From Sweltsa coloradensis (lineage: Eukaryota; Arthropoda; Insecta; Plecoptera; Chloroperlidae): 64,000 nucleotides of DNA. Positions 37,216 to 49,735 of the stretch are shown here, one piece after another. A program made the position numbers and the translations under genes. The notes beneath the pieces were generated by a model. That model did no database searches and had not been told where the DNA came from. It worked only from the letters and a program-made list of their open reading frames with translations. The stretch spans positions 372,001-436,000 of the forward strand of contig JAMZAV010000306.1 in NCBI GenBank assembly GCA_024449915.1, read 5' to 3'. How positions within the stretch are numbered: position 1 is the stretch's first letter; every line of letters starts with the position of its first letter.

Positions 37216-38380
37216 ACAAATAAAAAGGGGGGGGGGGGAGAAAAGAAAAGCTTGGGGTCAAGAGTGAGAAGCTATCATTTCCTACTTGACACTTCCACTA
37301 AGGATTTCAAGTTGTAATACGATTTTATTTCAGTGTTTTTCTACGACACTTTTTAGCTATACTCGTTCCCGTTCTTCCGCTTTAACAATTATTTCAATGG
37401 GGTTTGGAGATAATATCATGTCTTATACGCTATAAAGCAAAATCGATAAGATGAATGGGGCGTGTAAGGGTTCGTTGTACGGCTCATAGCAATATAACTC
37501 TTGTTCAAATGTGTTAATTTCATTTACACAGAGAGCTGAAATAAAGTAAGGAGGTGTTGAAACAAAAATGCAAAAATATAAAGGAAGTTCTGAAATGATA
37601 AACGGGTAGATATTAATTTTCGCTCTAGAGAAATGAACCAGTATACGATGTGGCCATAAGTCAAGGTAAATAATTTCTTGTGTGACCTCATTTAAAACAT
37701 TTGCAAAAGGAATAAATTTTGACTCTTCTATAACGTTTTTCTGCAGAGTTAAGGCATGGTTCATTCAGAGGTTTTACAATACCTAGACATCATCAATCCA
37801 AATTTATATTTTTAACGTTTTAAGACCAGAAAGAAAAACGTCAATTCCTATGCCCTCAATTTGATTGTATGGATTGAATTCTGTGGACAATAACATAACG
37901 AAATGAGGTCAGTAAAATATGCTGAACATGCGATATCAAGCATAGTTGTTTATGCTGTCAGCGGACTCACGAACGTAAAACCTTTATTTCGCACGATACG
38001 GTACCTCACACCCCATTCACTTTGTACAAGACCGTAAATTATCGGCATAAAACTTAGAATTACCGTCAACTTAATGACTTTATTGACTATCCAGAAGAAA
38101 ATATATAATTATGCTAACTTCCCTTCCGTTTAATGGTAAAACAAATGTATGCAAACAATTTATAGTTTATACAAGACATTCATGCAATGAGGGATGTAAG
38201 AAAACAGTTAACACGACTTCAGCGAGAGGAGAAGAACCATCAGCAGTTGCTCTTGCATTAATATATTTTCTTTTATAAATGGCATGTTTTATATGTTAAT
38301 TAATATGAAAAAGTGAATGCACGATATAATAAATAATTTAAATAATTTATCAATCAATATCGAGCCCTATTTCCAACTAA
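37216..38380. other. Intergenic, no gene seen
   Basis: Poly-G run at 37228; a 113-aa minus ORF (37423-37764) without recognisable features. Confidence 0.4.
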
Positions 38381-38521
38381 GTCGGGTAGGGGGTGGGAAG
38401 TTCCCACCCCATTCTTGGCTACCCCAGCTTGACGATTCTTACACATCATCTTTTTCTTCCTCTGCATCATCTACTTCATTTTCTTCCTCTATCCTCGTCA
38501 CTGTATTGTTCCTCAGGGACC

Positions 38522-39420
38522 TCAATCAGTTTTTGACATATTTTTCGTTCTTTCCAACATCTTTCCTTGTTTACCCTTTCCCAAGCTGCATTTCTTTCTT
38601 TTCAAATTCATTGCTATCACTTCTTCCCATCTCAGTCTGGGCCTCCCTCTTTTTCTCTGTATGTTTTCTGCGACTTGTTCATACAGCATCTTCGAAATCC
38701 TGTCCTTCTGCATCCTCTTCATGTTTCCAAACCACCTCAGCCTTTATTTCTCCTCTACTCCTAGTTCTTTCCTTATCTTTCGTGCTACTCATCTTATCAA
38801 TCTTCGTAATTTCCCATTACACTCCTTAAAAATTTCATTTCCGCAGAGTTGAATTTCACCTCTTTTTTGTTTTTTTTTTCTAAGCAGTTTTCTCACTAAC
38901 TGGAAGAAACTCTCTGCGATACCAGTACGCCTTGCAATCTCCGCGTCTATTTTACCATCAGCGGAGATTATGCTGCCCATGGTATTTAAACATCTGTGTC
39001 TCTACTAGTTCTTCTCCTCTAAGTACAATCTCTGTCCTATTCCCAAACCTCATCTTCTTCCCCATAATCATTTCACTCTTGTCAATGCTTATCTCTAGTC
39101 CAAATTCTTCCGTACATTCATTCCATTTCTCCACTTTGTGTTGTACCTCTTCCCATGACTTCCCCCATATGAGAATATCGTCAGCATATATAAAGGTTCT
39201 GGATGGACGACTCCGGACCAATATTCACTTTCCTCAATATCCCCTCAAGTACTATATTGAAGATCATCGGTGACAATACACTCCCTTGTCTGAGACCTGT
39301 CTTTACTTCAAACCAATCCGTTCTGCCCTTCCTAGTTTCCACGCAACTTACATTCTTCACAAGCATACTCTGTACTCTTTCCACCAATTTTATATCAATC
39401 TTACTTTTCCGGATGCATTA
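38522..39420 (-). pseudogene. Decayed non-LTR retrotransposon reverse transcriptase
   Basis: Minus-strand frames together show an RT palm and C-terminal region. GLRQGSVLSP lies in one frame (39181-39387), the catalytic IYADDILIWG in the next (38958-39221), and GSIISADGKIDAEIARR in a third (38789-38980). A basic C-terminal RGRPRLRWEE block lies at 38522-38722. At least two frameshifts and stops break it, and the 5' part including any endonuclease is absent. The style resembles RTE/Bov-B-like LINEs, but the clade cannot be settled. The plus-strand Ser/Phe-rich ORFs over it are shadows. A GGGGTGGGAA/TTCCCACCCC palindrome (38390-38410) lies just downstream. Confidence 0.8.
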
Positions 39421-39465
39421 TTTAAAAATAATTTAAATATTAATAAACAAGATATAAAAAAAATC

Positions 39466-39895
39466 CAAACGTTGGTCTTGTGGTTAGCGTCTCTGCTTCC
39501 AATGCAGAACGTCCCAGGCTCGATTCCCGCTATAGGCAGAAGTTTTTTAAACTTCTGTTTGGACTTAAGTCCATCAGTTCTTGGAATTAGTAAACGGTGA
39601 CTTAAGAGCTGTTCTAGCAACGAAAATAATAAATAATATTTACAACCAGAATTGTCGACGTGAACTCGGCCTTGTTGACTCTTCTGAGCGTTGGAATCGC
39701 CGGTGTTCGCACTGTCCATACCACTGATTGCTATATTTCTTATTAAAAATATCGATCTTTGGTTGGTTATCGCTCACTCGTCGATTGCGTCGGGGCCTAC
39801 AGTGTTGGCTAGGTCTCTTTGGTTTAATGTTTCCCACTTAAAATCAGTAATGTGACTGAATGGGTAGACTCTAAATACAAATTTATTAATTTGTT
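39466..39895 (+). repeat. tRNA-Gly-like SINE, copy 5
   Basis: Head GGTCTTGTGGTTAGCGTCTC, anticodon arm TCTGC-TTCCAAT-GCAGA, box B GGCTCGATTCCCGC, full body, and CAGTAATGTGACTG stem-loop with GTAGACTCTAAATAC. It lies directly behind the RT remnant. Confidence 0.7.
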
Positions 39896-39898
39896 GAT

Positions 39899-40039
39899 GT
39901 GGAGGAGAGAGGAGAGCAGTGGGTAGTGGTTGAAGAGAGAGAAAGATGGTGGGAGGACAGGACAAAGTGGAGAGAGCTGGTGTTACGACACGAGAATGAG
40001 GAAGAAGATGAGGTGCCGAGCTTGGCAGGCCGGTGCTGA
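39899..40039 (+). pseudogene. Possible LINE C-terminal fragment
   Basis: The open plus-strand frame reads ...WWEDRTKWRELVLRHENEEEDEVPSLAGRC-stop. D-R-x-x-W-R-x-L-V followed by an acidic tail is a common end of LINE polyproteins. The piece is short (47 codons), so this is tentative. Confidence 0.35.
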
Positions 40040-40298
40040 TTCGGTGACGACTAAATGCTGTTGAAAAAAGGCTGTGATATTTATATATATATATATTGTA
40101 TTTAAGTAATGTGCGTTTCACGTCCACTAACAGCGGTTTGATTGTAATTCAGTGCAGGGCAATATTATTCGCCTGCTCGCGTGTTGGTCACTAATCTCAC
40201 TCTTACGTGTGAGGTTGCTGTGTTTACATCGATTTATAACGAAGCGACGCGCGTGCACCAACCACAGACCAAATCACGAACGTCTCGTGTTTTGTCCA

Positions 40299-40505
40299 GG
40301 AATGTTACGATCTTGGCCGAACGGAAACTTCAGCCGAATTTGTTATGTTTCGGCTTCTGCTCCGGAATGTTACGATCTTGGCCGAACGGAAACTTCAGCC
40401 GAATTTGTTATGTTTCGGCTTCTGCTCCGGAATGTTACGATCTTGGCCGAACGGAAACTTCAGCCGAATTTGTTATGTTTCGGCTTCTGCTCCGGAATGT
40501 TACGA
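40299..40505 (+). repeat. 65-bp minisatellite, 3.2 units
   Basis: Identical units start at 40299, 40364 and 40429 with a partial at 40494. Each holds CAGCCGAA and TTCGGCTTCTG, able to pair. The unit length is not a multiple of three, and open frames persist through it. Confidence 0.85.
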
Positions 40506-40509
40506 CTTT

Positions 40510-43500
40510 TCTCGAATGGCAATTTAATCTTAACACTATGATTGACCACACTGTTTCCATAATGACCACTTAGGAACCCAATGATGTAATGATTGAATGA
40601 GCAGGGCATAATTGAACCTTATGCATTACTTTTGATTGTCTTCTCAGGATAAAAACTGTACATGATCTGTGATTGCGATAATTTAATTGGTATTCAAGTT
40701 AACACGGTTTTGATTCAGATTTTTTTTGGTGACCAGTGGGGTAAAGGGCTACGATCTAAAATGGCCAATTATTTCCACATGACACCTTCACCTTCAACGG
40801 AGGAATTTTACCCTCGAATCCTTCTTCGATAATCTTTTGTGGGTATTTACTCGCTCAACTCAAAAAATATATATTTTCATTCAGGCATTACTAGTTATGA
40901 ATTTACAAATTTACAGAAAAAATATTGGCTCCACCCTGACACGAAAAAGATTTGCCAAAGTTGATAATTTTAGAGTTAGGTCCTATCGACAAAAATCTTC
41001 CATAAGAAATAACGATGTTTATGCTTCGTGACCAATATGGAAGATTTTGGTCCAAAAATATATTGGCTATTTTTGTCGTAGACCTCTACTACCGTTTCTG
41101 TAAATCTTCTTTGTTATGTTTTTGTAATTTGGACAAGTGATTCGGTCAAAATATTCTGATTACCAAGATGGGGTGCAATCAAGGAACATATATTTTGCGT
41201 GTTTGAGTGTATCTGTGCACAGTTTTGAAACACAGTATTCTAAATAGATTGGTAAGATGCTCTAGTATCTAAAATCTATGTGAATCCAAAGATAAGCAGG
41301 TTGAAGCCGATTTAAGAAATTCACAAAAACGTCAATTTTCGCAAAATTCAGGATCAAAAAGCTTAAAAAATCCGCGTAATTTCACAGGTACAAGATATAA
41401 TTGTTTAAAGTGCCATTTAAGTGCAGTATTATGTTCTATATATTATGTGGTAAAAATTAAATTTTTGGGGTAATAGCTTCGTAGATTTGCTCCCTGTTGG
41501 CATGTGCTAATTGTTACATCTATTGGATATTTTATCATAGCAGAGTTTCAAAATATCTCCCAACTGCGCCAAAATGCAAATCGATCTCGGGGAGGTGAAA
41601 GTGTAGCTGGGTGTACGCGGAACGAACGTATCCCCTTTATATTACGCGAGCCGCATTGAAATTCAAGTGATCAATATTCACTACAGGGTATCTAACGTGT
41701 TTTGAGCGTGATTATACACGTTAATAACGGTTACCTAGTGTAATCGCTGATAGAAACCCTCGACAACATTAAATTTCAATTAAAAGCCCTTGTGTGGCGT
41801 TTTTCAGAAGAGGAGAGGCTTTCATCAGAGCCCGTGTTGAGGGTTAGTTGAGTGATGGAGACTTTTGACATCGAGGCTAATTCAAACACGTCGTGTTTTG
41901 TTTTGATCTTGTAGAAATTATTTACAGGCTGCTTGTTTGAAGTTTAGCAGGTGGTAAACTGTAGGCTGTTTACAAGACTTAGGAGGCGAGTTTCTTAATT
42001 ATTTGTGATGTTAGAAACTGCTGTTGGGTGTAAGAGGGAGAGATGGGGGCGGGATAACATAAACAGTTAACTTCTTACTGCATTTGTTTACAGATTTATA
42101 AATACTACTTTTCCAGGCGACAAAGATTCCCACTAATAATATTTGTATGCGTACAGTACAGTTGGCCAACATAGCCTACATAATATTGTATAATATTGTA
42201 CGATACTACTAATTGTACACGTATCTCATTTAACTATTATTTCTCAAATTACATTATTGTCATTTTTTTAATATTATAAAATGAATATTATAAATCAAAT
42301 GTATTTTCCAATGTCATGTTTTTTTATAATATGTAAATTCCTAGGATATTCATCATTGGTTGCATAAATGTTTTGTCGTAGTTACACAATTATTAGTGTT
42401 TCGGTATATGAAATGATGAAATGAATACGTAGTAATGTCTGCTATCAAACATAAATGTGTATATTTGTATAATATGTAGGTATATATATTATATATATAT
42501 ATTTTTTGTTTAATAACTCTATCGATTATGAATCCCATCACAGCAGTATTATTACACTTACATTTCCTATTAATGCCACATGAACAACACATATTTAACT
42601 TTACTTCGTGACTGCGACAGACTTGTTGAGTATATCTAGTTTCTAAATATACATGACACCCGACATAGATAATAGTCATGTTACGATGATAACGAGGGGG
42701 CCATATTATATTTCAAGCCATTCACACGCAATGCATATAATCTGTCCCATAACGATATACCTAGTTCCAAAGGCATATTCCATTATATATTTAATTGTTT
42801 ATTTGTTAAGTGTATAATCAATCTACTAATTTCGTTTCAAGTGGTATTCTATTATTGTTACACTGTTGTTACGTGTGCCGTTTTATTTCAACACGTAACA
42901 AGTAAATGGCATAAAGTTAAATCGATTGTTCATATTGTGTGATTACTATTTTATGTCAAGGTGTTTTTAAATATTATTAAGCTATCCCCATCGGGATAAA
43001 ATATTTTTTGATAGAAAATCTAAACGTGAAATCGAAAATGAAGATTATGCATTGTTTACATGTCACTTTTTAAAAGTTTAAGATAATTAAGATCAATCAA
43101 AAAACAATTGGTCAAAATCATTAAAGTGAAGCTAAGGTTTAATGAATTGACATCTTACAAAGTTCAGGTATACCGTCATAAAATGGTTGTCAACAGATTA
43201 AAATATATCCTATCTCATATGTGTACTCCTTTACTATTTTGACAACCTTAACCCACACAACAGTTGTGTAAACTCGACACAGGTAGTTTGCATTCACGTA
43301 ATAATATGTTTCTTTAGTAAAGTTACCGTTTAGTTCTCCTAGATTCCAGTTCCAACACGAATGACAAGAAACGCTCTCGACCAGACAGACGAAGCTGCTT
43401 CTGACCATTCAGGATGAAACGAGGGTAGAAACACAGACATATTAAGGTCATGACTGTGAGGTGAGGCCAGGTGTAGTCCATGTCATTACATAAAACTAAT

Positions 43501-44590
43501 ACTTTTAGTAAACCTGCCTAGGGACAATTTCACCTGCCTCTTGAGGGGTCTAACTAGGCAGAAACACGCAAGAGTAATATTTTATCTGTGGTGAAAAGTT
43601 TTTGGATAGTTGTGAAACGGCTTTATAAGAGGAATTAAACTGACAGGCCTAACTTAAGCCCAAACGTTTAATATTCTGATTCGGGAAGTCCCGGGTTCAA
43701 TTACCCACCACAGAATATAGGTATGAGTCCTCGTAAAAGCCCCCAGATATTCAATTCACAACTTACTTTAAATCGAAAAAACTTATTTATAGCAGAAAAC
43801 TTTGAAAAAGTTATAAGCCATGATTGCTTATCGATTAAACACACAACAATAAAAACACAAAAAATAGACGAAAAATACACCAAACAATGAAAAATAAGTC
43901 TCCTAGTGAAAATATCTCCAATAATTTAATTTCACATCGTATATAACCAATCTATATACATTATACAAACGGTGCAATCAAACACGGTGTTCTGTGGGTA
44001 CCAAGTTTTTACCCATGAGACCACAAATATATCTACCTCAAGCCTGGTCTGGCGCGTCACCCGTAGGGGTAAGTGACGTCAGGCGTCGCGACGCTCAAGC
44101 CCTCACCTATCTCAAAGATCTCCATTCAAAAAGGACAATGAAAATCAATGGAAAGTGTCATTAAACCCTCCATTCTCGCTTAGTTGATGGAAACACATTA
44201 AAAAGAACATTTTCCCTTTCGTCGTTAAAATCCATGATGCAAATGCAAAGATGTTAGATTCAAGGCAAAGAACTTGGGCGCTAAATAAAGGACAATTTGA
44301 GTAATGGCGCTTCACCCAGTAAAACATTGCATTTACGAATGGTCATTAATGAATCAGTCCCAATTTTGGGAAAACATTCGGCTTAGTTTAGAAGCCAATG
44401 CCTTAACGGACGTGATTTAGAATTATTTAAGTTGAATAAGGTTTCCTAATTTTCCGGTGGGCTTTCGGTCTTGACAACAACGAGCTTGCACTTATTTGTT
44501 TGCGGCAAAACTAATTGGCTTCTTACATAGGCTACGAAATAGCACTTTAGAATTAAGTATCTAACGTTTGAGCAAAGGGCCTCGACATTG
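40510..44590. other. Intergenic, no gene seen
   Basis: AT-rich. A SINE T head piece lies at 43676-43712 (CTGATTCGGGAAGTCCCGGG), with a body-like GGTCTAACTAGGCAG at 43545. (AT)n near 42481-42502. No exon supported. Confidence 0.4.
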
Positions 44591-44594
44591 CCGG

Positions 44595-45745
44595 TAATGA
44601 AAACGTGTTTTCGAACACCGATTCATGAAATTCATCGGAATCAATGAATTAATCTTGTAAAAATGTTGTTAAAGAAAATACCTTATTAATTAAAATTTTT
44701 CGATTTGGTGAGTGCCGTGAAGCCAAACTGACATTAGTCTTGATGCATAGCAGCTTCCTTGTTATTAACACCAACTTTAGTACTTTACTATAGATACAGC
44801 TAACACATGTCTTGATGTTGTATAGGCGCCCCTCCATCACCAGTAAAAATTGTGTTTTCGAAATTCACCGAATTCAATGAAATTCAGTGCGGAATTCAAT
44901 GAAATATGACAAAACTCTTTAGTTAAACCAAAATGTTAGTTTTAAAAATTACCTTTAGTTAATTAAATATTTTTCGAGTTTTGGTGGAGGTGCCGGGTTG
45001 AAAGCCCAACACTGACATTATGTCTTTGATGCACTACGCAGCTTCCCTTGTATTAACCACAGACTTGTGTACTCTTACTAATACGATAGACAGCTAGACA
45101 ACGTCTTGCATGTTTAGATCAAGGCGCCCCCTTCCCCTCCTAGTAAAATTTGTGTTTTCGAAATTCACCGAATTCAATGAAATTCAGTACGGAATTTAAT
45201 GAAATATGACACAACTCTTTACTTAAACCAAAATGTTAGTTTAAAAATTTATCTTTAGTATTTTTCGAGTTTTGGTGGAGGTGCCGGGTTGAAAGCTCAA
45301 CACTGACATTATGTCTTTGATGCACTACGCAGCTTCCCTTGTATTAACCACAGACTTTTAGTACTCTTACTAATACGATAAACAGCTAGACAATGTCTTG
45401 CATGTTTAGATCAAGGCGCCCCCTTCCCCTCCCAGTAAAAATTGTGTTTTCGAAATTCACCGAATTCAATGAAATTCAGTGCGGAATTCAATAAAATATG
45501 ACAAAACTCTTTAGTTAAACCAAAATGTTACTTTAAAAAATTACCTTTAGTATACTTTAATTACTTTAGTTAATTAAATACTTTTTGAGTTTTGGTGGAG
45601 GTGCCGGGTTGAAAGCCCAACACTGACATTATGTCTTTGATGCACTACGCAGCTTCCCTTGTATTACCACAGACTTTTAGTACTCTTACTAATACGATAA
45701 ACAGCTAGACAACGTCTTGCATGTTTAGATTAAGGCGCCCCCCAT
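44595..45745 (+). repeat. Tandem array of ~290-300-bp units (about four)
   Basis: Units are recognised by AATTGTGTTTTCGAAATTCACC at about 44847, 45149 and 45440 (with a diverged first unit from 44595), TTTTGGTGGAGGTGCCGGGT and GGCGCCCCCTTCCCCTCC. The array ends in GGCGCCCCCCATCCCC at 45734. Confidence 0.75.
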
Positions 45746-48500
45746 CCCCTCCCCCCGTCCAACCCTCTTAGAAGACGGCAGACGGATAAGCGTGGGCATT
45801 TGCTGCATGGCCTCAATTTGAAAACCTGAACCCTGGCAATAAAAACTATGGAAAAGAACATAAAAGTAGGGAATAAATCCTAATGTTTGTGACAGTTTTC
45901 CCGATATCTCAATAACTTGGAAAGTGAGAGGGAAAAGTAGCACGATCTTTTTCCCCTCCCTTCTAACCTCCCCTCTCCCTTCCCCTCTTTTGCTTTACCC
46001 ACCAAGCATCTCGTCGATATATAAATTAAGACCACCGATCCCCCCCTCCCCCTTCCCCAATTACTTTCTCAATTTGGTGGCGTCGGTGCTACTCAAATAT
46101 TTACCTACTGTACACTTGCGAAGTTCATTTGAAGCGGTTATTTTTTATAAATCTCGGCGAAAATGGTAGCGAATGGAAAAAAAAGTTTTACAAAGTAAAC
46201 AAGTTGTCAATGAACTTTTTAGAGAAAGTTTTCGGCCTTTTAGCTTTCAACGTTTCTCAATTATGTAAATTTTTATGGCTTGCGTAAAGTTTAAGTCGGC
46301 TCACGCGAGTTCAAAAGGCTTTAATATAGAGAAAGAAAAATATGAAAATTTAATTGAAACCTTTGATACAAATTTTAAAGCTTCCATTCATATCACATCG
46401 AATTAGAAAGTCCTAAATCAAATGTTCTAAACGGAGCTTTAATACTAAACTGTATACTGGGGGAAAAAAGAAAGAAAACGGTGATGATGAAATAATATAC
46501 CAATATGCGATATTTTAAGAGTGTCAACTTGTAATATTTGGTTTTTTAAAAAGATCGTATTTATTTAAAATAGTAATCCAGACGGTCAGTCAGACATTTT
46601 AAATAGCGAAGCTCCACGACATGCATCACTTTTTTGTCCGTATGTTTGTGCATATTCCTCATTTCACGTTAAAAACCGAACATGACCTTCGATTGACATA
46701 AGTTTTTTGTTAACATTGTCATCCAAAAATGATGATTCATATAACTTTTGGTAACCTTAGGGGTCAAGGGACGGGGCTAGCCTCAGTGAAAGGAGGAATG
46801 TATATCAGTCGGGGCAGATATTTACGAAATTGCTATCAATCAACAACCATGTCCTCAAAGCAGAGCTATGCTTAAAAGCTTGTAATCATCATTATACACA
46901 CACTACATATAATTGATATTAAAATTTTATAATTTCTCTCCAAAATAGGCATCATAACAGCGTCAGTCACTATAAAACCAAGGTTAAAATATCATATCTA
47001 CAAAAGCATATAGAATAGTACAAGAAGATTTAGATGGTATGGTTTAAAAAACTCTTAAACATTGATTTGATAAGACATTTTATTTGTTTTTGTAGCCATA
47101 ATTAAGTGTTACAAGAGTGAGAGTGCTTTACATACAAATACATTACTTAACTCAAAACATAACTATCTTGCACAGCTATCTTATACAACTCCACGATGTG
47201 CATACAATACGTATGGTTGGTCTTATTAAGACTGTTGGCTGAGATCGAGAAAACCAGGTTGTTACGCAGAACGCAACTTTGAAAATGATCAGAGATAACC
47301 TCGCAAAAACATGAAACCGTGCAAATCTTGTTTATCAAGGAATATCCTACTTAAATCTGGAACTGCATTTTATTGCCTGTATTGTATGAATTTAGTTAAC
47401 GGATATTTTGCATGAAGGAAATGCAATTATAGTATAAAGCCCTCGGAGCATTTTAAAAATTAAAGTATCTTTTTTTAGTTAACAATTTTTAGGTGGTGCG
47501 TGTGTTATCAGTGTGAGAGAAGATTGATGATTTTATAATTTCTTTCTTCATTCTGTTTACCCTTATTTTTATAAAGACACAATACTTTACATTTTGTCCA
47601 GGGTCACAACTTCTCTTAAAACTTCGATTTACAAAATTTTGAAATACTAACGCAGCTGTTCTTATGCATGCTCTTAGCGCTGATATATAGGGGGGGGGGG
47701 GGTTATGGTATTCGGTGCTGGAATTAAACATCTGGGTAAACTATCCGCATAATTGCGAATTAAGGGAGTAACACTGTAATAACGCTGAGGACAGGATGGC
47801 ATAGTCTACAACATTGGATGGCCTTTAGAAATTACTTTGACCTTTGACCGTGTCGAGAATGTGACCTTTCAAATGCATTTTATTTTTATTGTTCCAGAAT
47901 AAACGGAAGGATGTATTAATTTTCTTTGCGAAATACCAAGACTTGTAGACTAGACGTTTAAAAGTTATCTGCAATATATCGGAATCTTAAAATGTTCCAG
48001 TACAGTACACAGATTATAGTCAGAAATCATCATTTCATTGACGAACGAACTAACAACAATTCTATCCAGTTTCTCACACCAACCTATGCAACCTTCACCG
48101 ATAGATGTAGCTTAAGCTTTACATGAGAGAGTTGCCCGTTCGATGCCAGTCATCGACAATATAAGTTTTTCACAGTAACCCTCATTTAAAAGACAATCGC
48201 TTGGACTGAATTCTACTGTACAACACGATACATATTAAAAATATATTTATATGAAAGCTTTCAACTATATTTAAAAATACATTATTATTGTAAATTTTCT
48301 TTTGAATTTTGTTCATTAATAAGGGCTGTGCGTCCCAGTGTGGGTAAGCTTTCAGTGACAACCAAACAACACGTGCTTAAACAGTGGCGAAACTAGCCTT
48401 TGTTGTTTTTTAGTGGGGGGCGAACATTTTTGTAACTACATATATATATAAGATTGTATAGTACAATGGGGGTTCTTGGGCGCACATCCCCAGATTATAG
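45746..48500. other. Intergenic, no gene seen
   Basis: Poly-G at 47690-47702 and pyrimidine-rich 45940-46060; no exon supported. Confidence 0.4.
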
Positions 48501-48506
48501 TTTATT
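48501..48506 (-). terminator. Candidate poly(A) signal of gene A
   Basis: AATAAA on the minus strand, about 225 nt past the gene A stop codon; the first canonical hexamer I see downstream. Transcript evidence would be needed. Confidence 0.4.
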
Positions 48507-48730
48507 TTTAACATTGTAATGGTGGTGTTTTACTAGGTTTTAACGTTGTTTCGTAGAAAATTTATAAAATTGTGAAGACTGTAAGTTATATTGTCAGTTA
48601 AAAAATTTTTGCCACAAAAATGTCCCCCCCCCCCGTCCGTAGTTATGCCACTGTGCTTGTGGTTATAACATGGTGGTTGTGTGCGTGGCTACGTCCGGCT
48701 GAAGGCCTCGGGCTTGGACACGTGACCTTG

Positions 48731-49114
48731 CTACCCGGAGACGCTCTTGGCGACGCCCGCTCGTCTGGACGTCGTCTTGCTGCTGCTGCTGCTGCTGCTG
48801 GGCGAGTCATCGTCCGAGTCATCACCGCCCCCTCTACCGCTGCTCCTCCTGCCTCCAGACGGGAACCCCATCTTGAACCCCCTCTCCCGGCGCCAGACGC
48901 CGTTATCCTTACAGACGACGTCGGTGACTGTGCCGGGGCCTTGTACGGTGTTGCGCCTCCACTGGATCTTCGCCTTGGTGCCGACGTCAGGCTGGTTGCA
49001 GTCTTGCTCTTCGCCGTCAGCGCTGGTGCACACGATCTTCAGGGCCTTCATCTTCAGCGGGGGACAACTGCTGCTCTCGGAATTACCGTCGCTGTCGTCT
49101 TGGGACAGCGCGCC
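48731..49114 (-). CDS. Gene A, exon 2: secreted four-cysteine CCP-like protein with Ser/Asp-rich tail
   Basis: Terminal exon of a two-exon gene (exon 1 at 50407-50460); the joined product is 145 aa. The acceptor is a pyrimidine-rich tract ending in CAG at 49115, and the exon opens in phase 0 with Gly-Ala-Leu-Ser. Residues 19-34 are an acidic/Ser linker. Residues 35-92 form a compact domain with Cys35, Cys47, Cys57, Cys86, Trp70 and Trp92, including GEEQDCN, a P-x-x-GT turn and VCKDNGVW. Residues 93-145 are Gly/Arg/Ser/Asp-rich with an Asp cluster and seven consecutive Ser from an AGC run; the stop is at 48731. Codon use is GC-rich at third positions, unlike the AT-rich surroundings. The same frame is conserved in the paralogue at 56723-57265, which argues for real coding. 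Family knowledge: C-x-x-N-G-x-W near the end recalls Sushi/CCP domains and the CCP-like module of arthropod modular serine proteases. No protease domain is present. Function is unknown; extracellular binding or immune recognition is only a guess. Confidence 0.8.
   Translation of the reverse strand, partial: GALSQDDSDGNSESSSCPPLKMKALKIVCTSADGEEQDCNQPDVGTKAKIQWRRNTVQGPGTVTDVVCKDNGVWRRERGFKMGFPSGGRRSSGRGGGDDSDDDSPSSSSSSSKTTSRRAGVAKSVSG
48778..48800 (-). repeat. AGC/CTG trinucleotide run in gene A
   Basis: Seven consecutive AGC codons in the minus coding frame give a poly-Ser run in the tail of gene A; length polymorphism is likely. Confidence 0.8.
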
Positions 49115-49349
49115 CTGAGTTGGGGGAGAAACTAACCATCAGTCACAAGGTACCACGGGCCCGTGTTGATGTCGTGCAGATATTTATTTGTAACGTTTGG
49201 ATGAACTTGCCACCATGTATACTACATATTTGCAAGGTATGAAATAAATAATAAAAAAAAAATTGTAACGTCGTTAGAATATTATTGTAAACAAACTAAA
49301 AAAGATTAAGTTTTCAAACTTAACGCTTTCACAACCTGAAATATTGTCC

Positions 49350-49393
49350 TCCGTTTTAAATCAGTTGTTTAACTGAATAAGATAGCCGTTTAA

Positions 49394-49436
<43 letters not shown>

Positions 49437-49500
49437 ATTTATAAATAAATAAATAAACAAATAAATAAATAAATAAATAAACAAACAAATAAAATAAATC
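49350..49500 (+). repeat. LINE-like 3'-end family, copy 4, with long AAAT array
   Basis: GTCCTCCGTTTTAAATCAG, AACTGAATAAGATAGCCGTT, then about 100 bp of AAAT/AAAC repeats; it lies in the gene A intron. The opposite-strand poly-Leu/Ile ORF is an artefact. Confidence 0.65.
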
Positions 49501-49670
49501 TGTATCATACTCATCAAAAAGTAATCAACACAGCGAAACAAATATAATTTATAATGCCTGCTAAAATTTTCAATGTTGTTGTTCAGTTTATTTTTTTAAT
49601 ATTTTAAGCAAAGACCATCTCTTCTCAACGGATAGACGCATATTAAGTGGTTATTGTAGAATATTTTCAG

Positions 49671-49735
49671 GTTTATTTATTTATTTATTTAACGTCTATC
49701 CTATTCAGTTTAAAAAAACTGATTTACAAAGTTGT
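49671..49735 (-). repeat. LINE-like 3'-end family, copy 5
   Basis: (TTTA)n, AACGTCTATCCTATTCAGTT, AACTGATTTACAAAG, opposite in orientation to copy 4 and in the same intron. Confidence 0.6.

Noticed and set aside
38317..39436. Plus-strand Ser/Phe-rich ORFs
   Set aside because: Antisense of the decayed reverse transcriptase, which has the recognisable YADD and LRQGSVLSP motifs on the minus strand.
40152..40573. Repeat-containing proteins of 129-130 aa, or a CRISPR-like array
   Set aside because: The reading is the same 65-bp tandem unit translated in rotating frames; there are no spacers between units.
48620..49135. 171-aa plus-strand ORF
   Set aside because: It lies antisense to gene A exon 2. 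The paralogue conserves the minus frame, its cysteines and splice sites; the plus reading is Ala/Leu-rich filler caused by high GC.
49356..49541. Membrane protein rich in Leu/Ile/Phe/Tyr
   Set aside because: Translation of an AAAT microsatellite.
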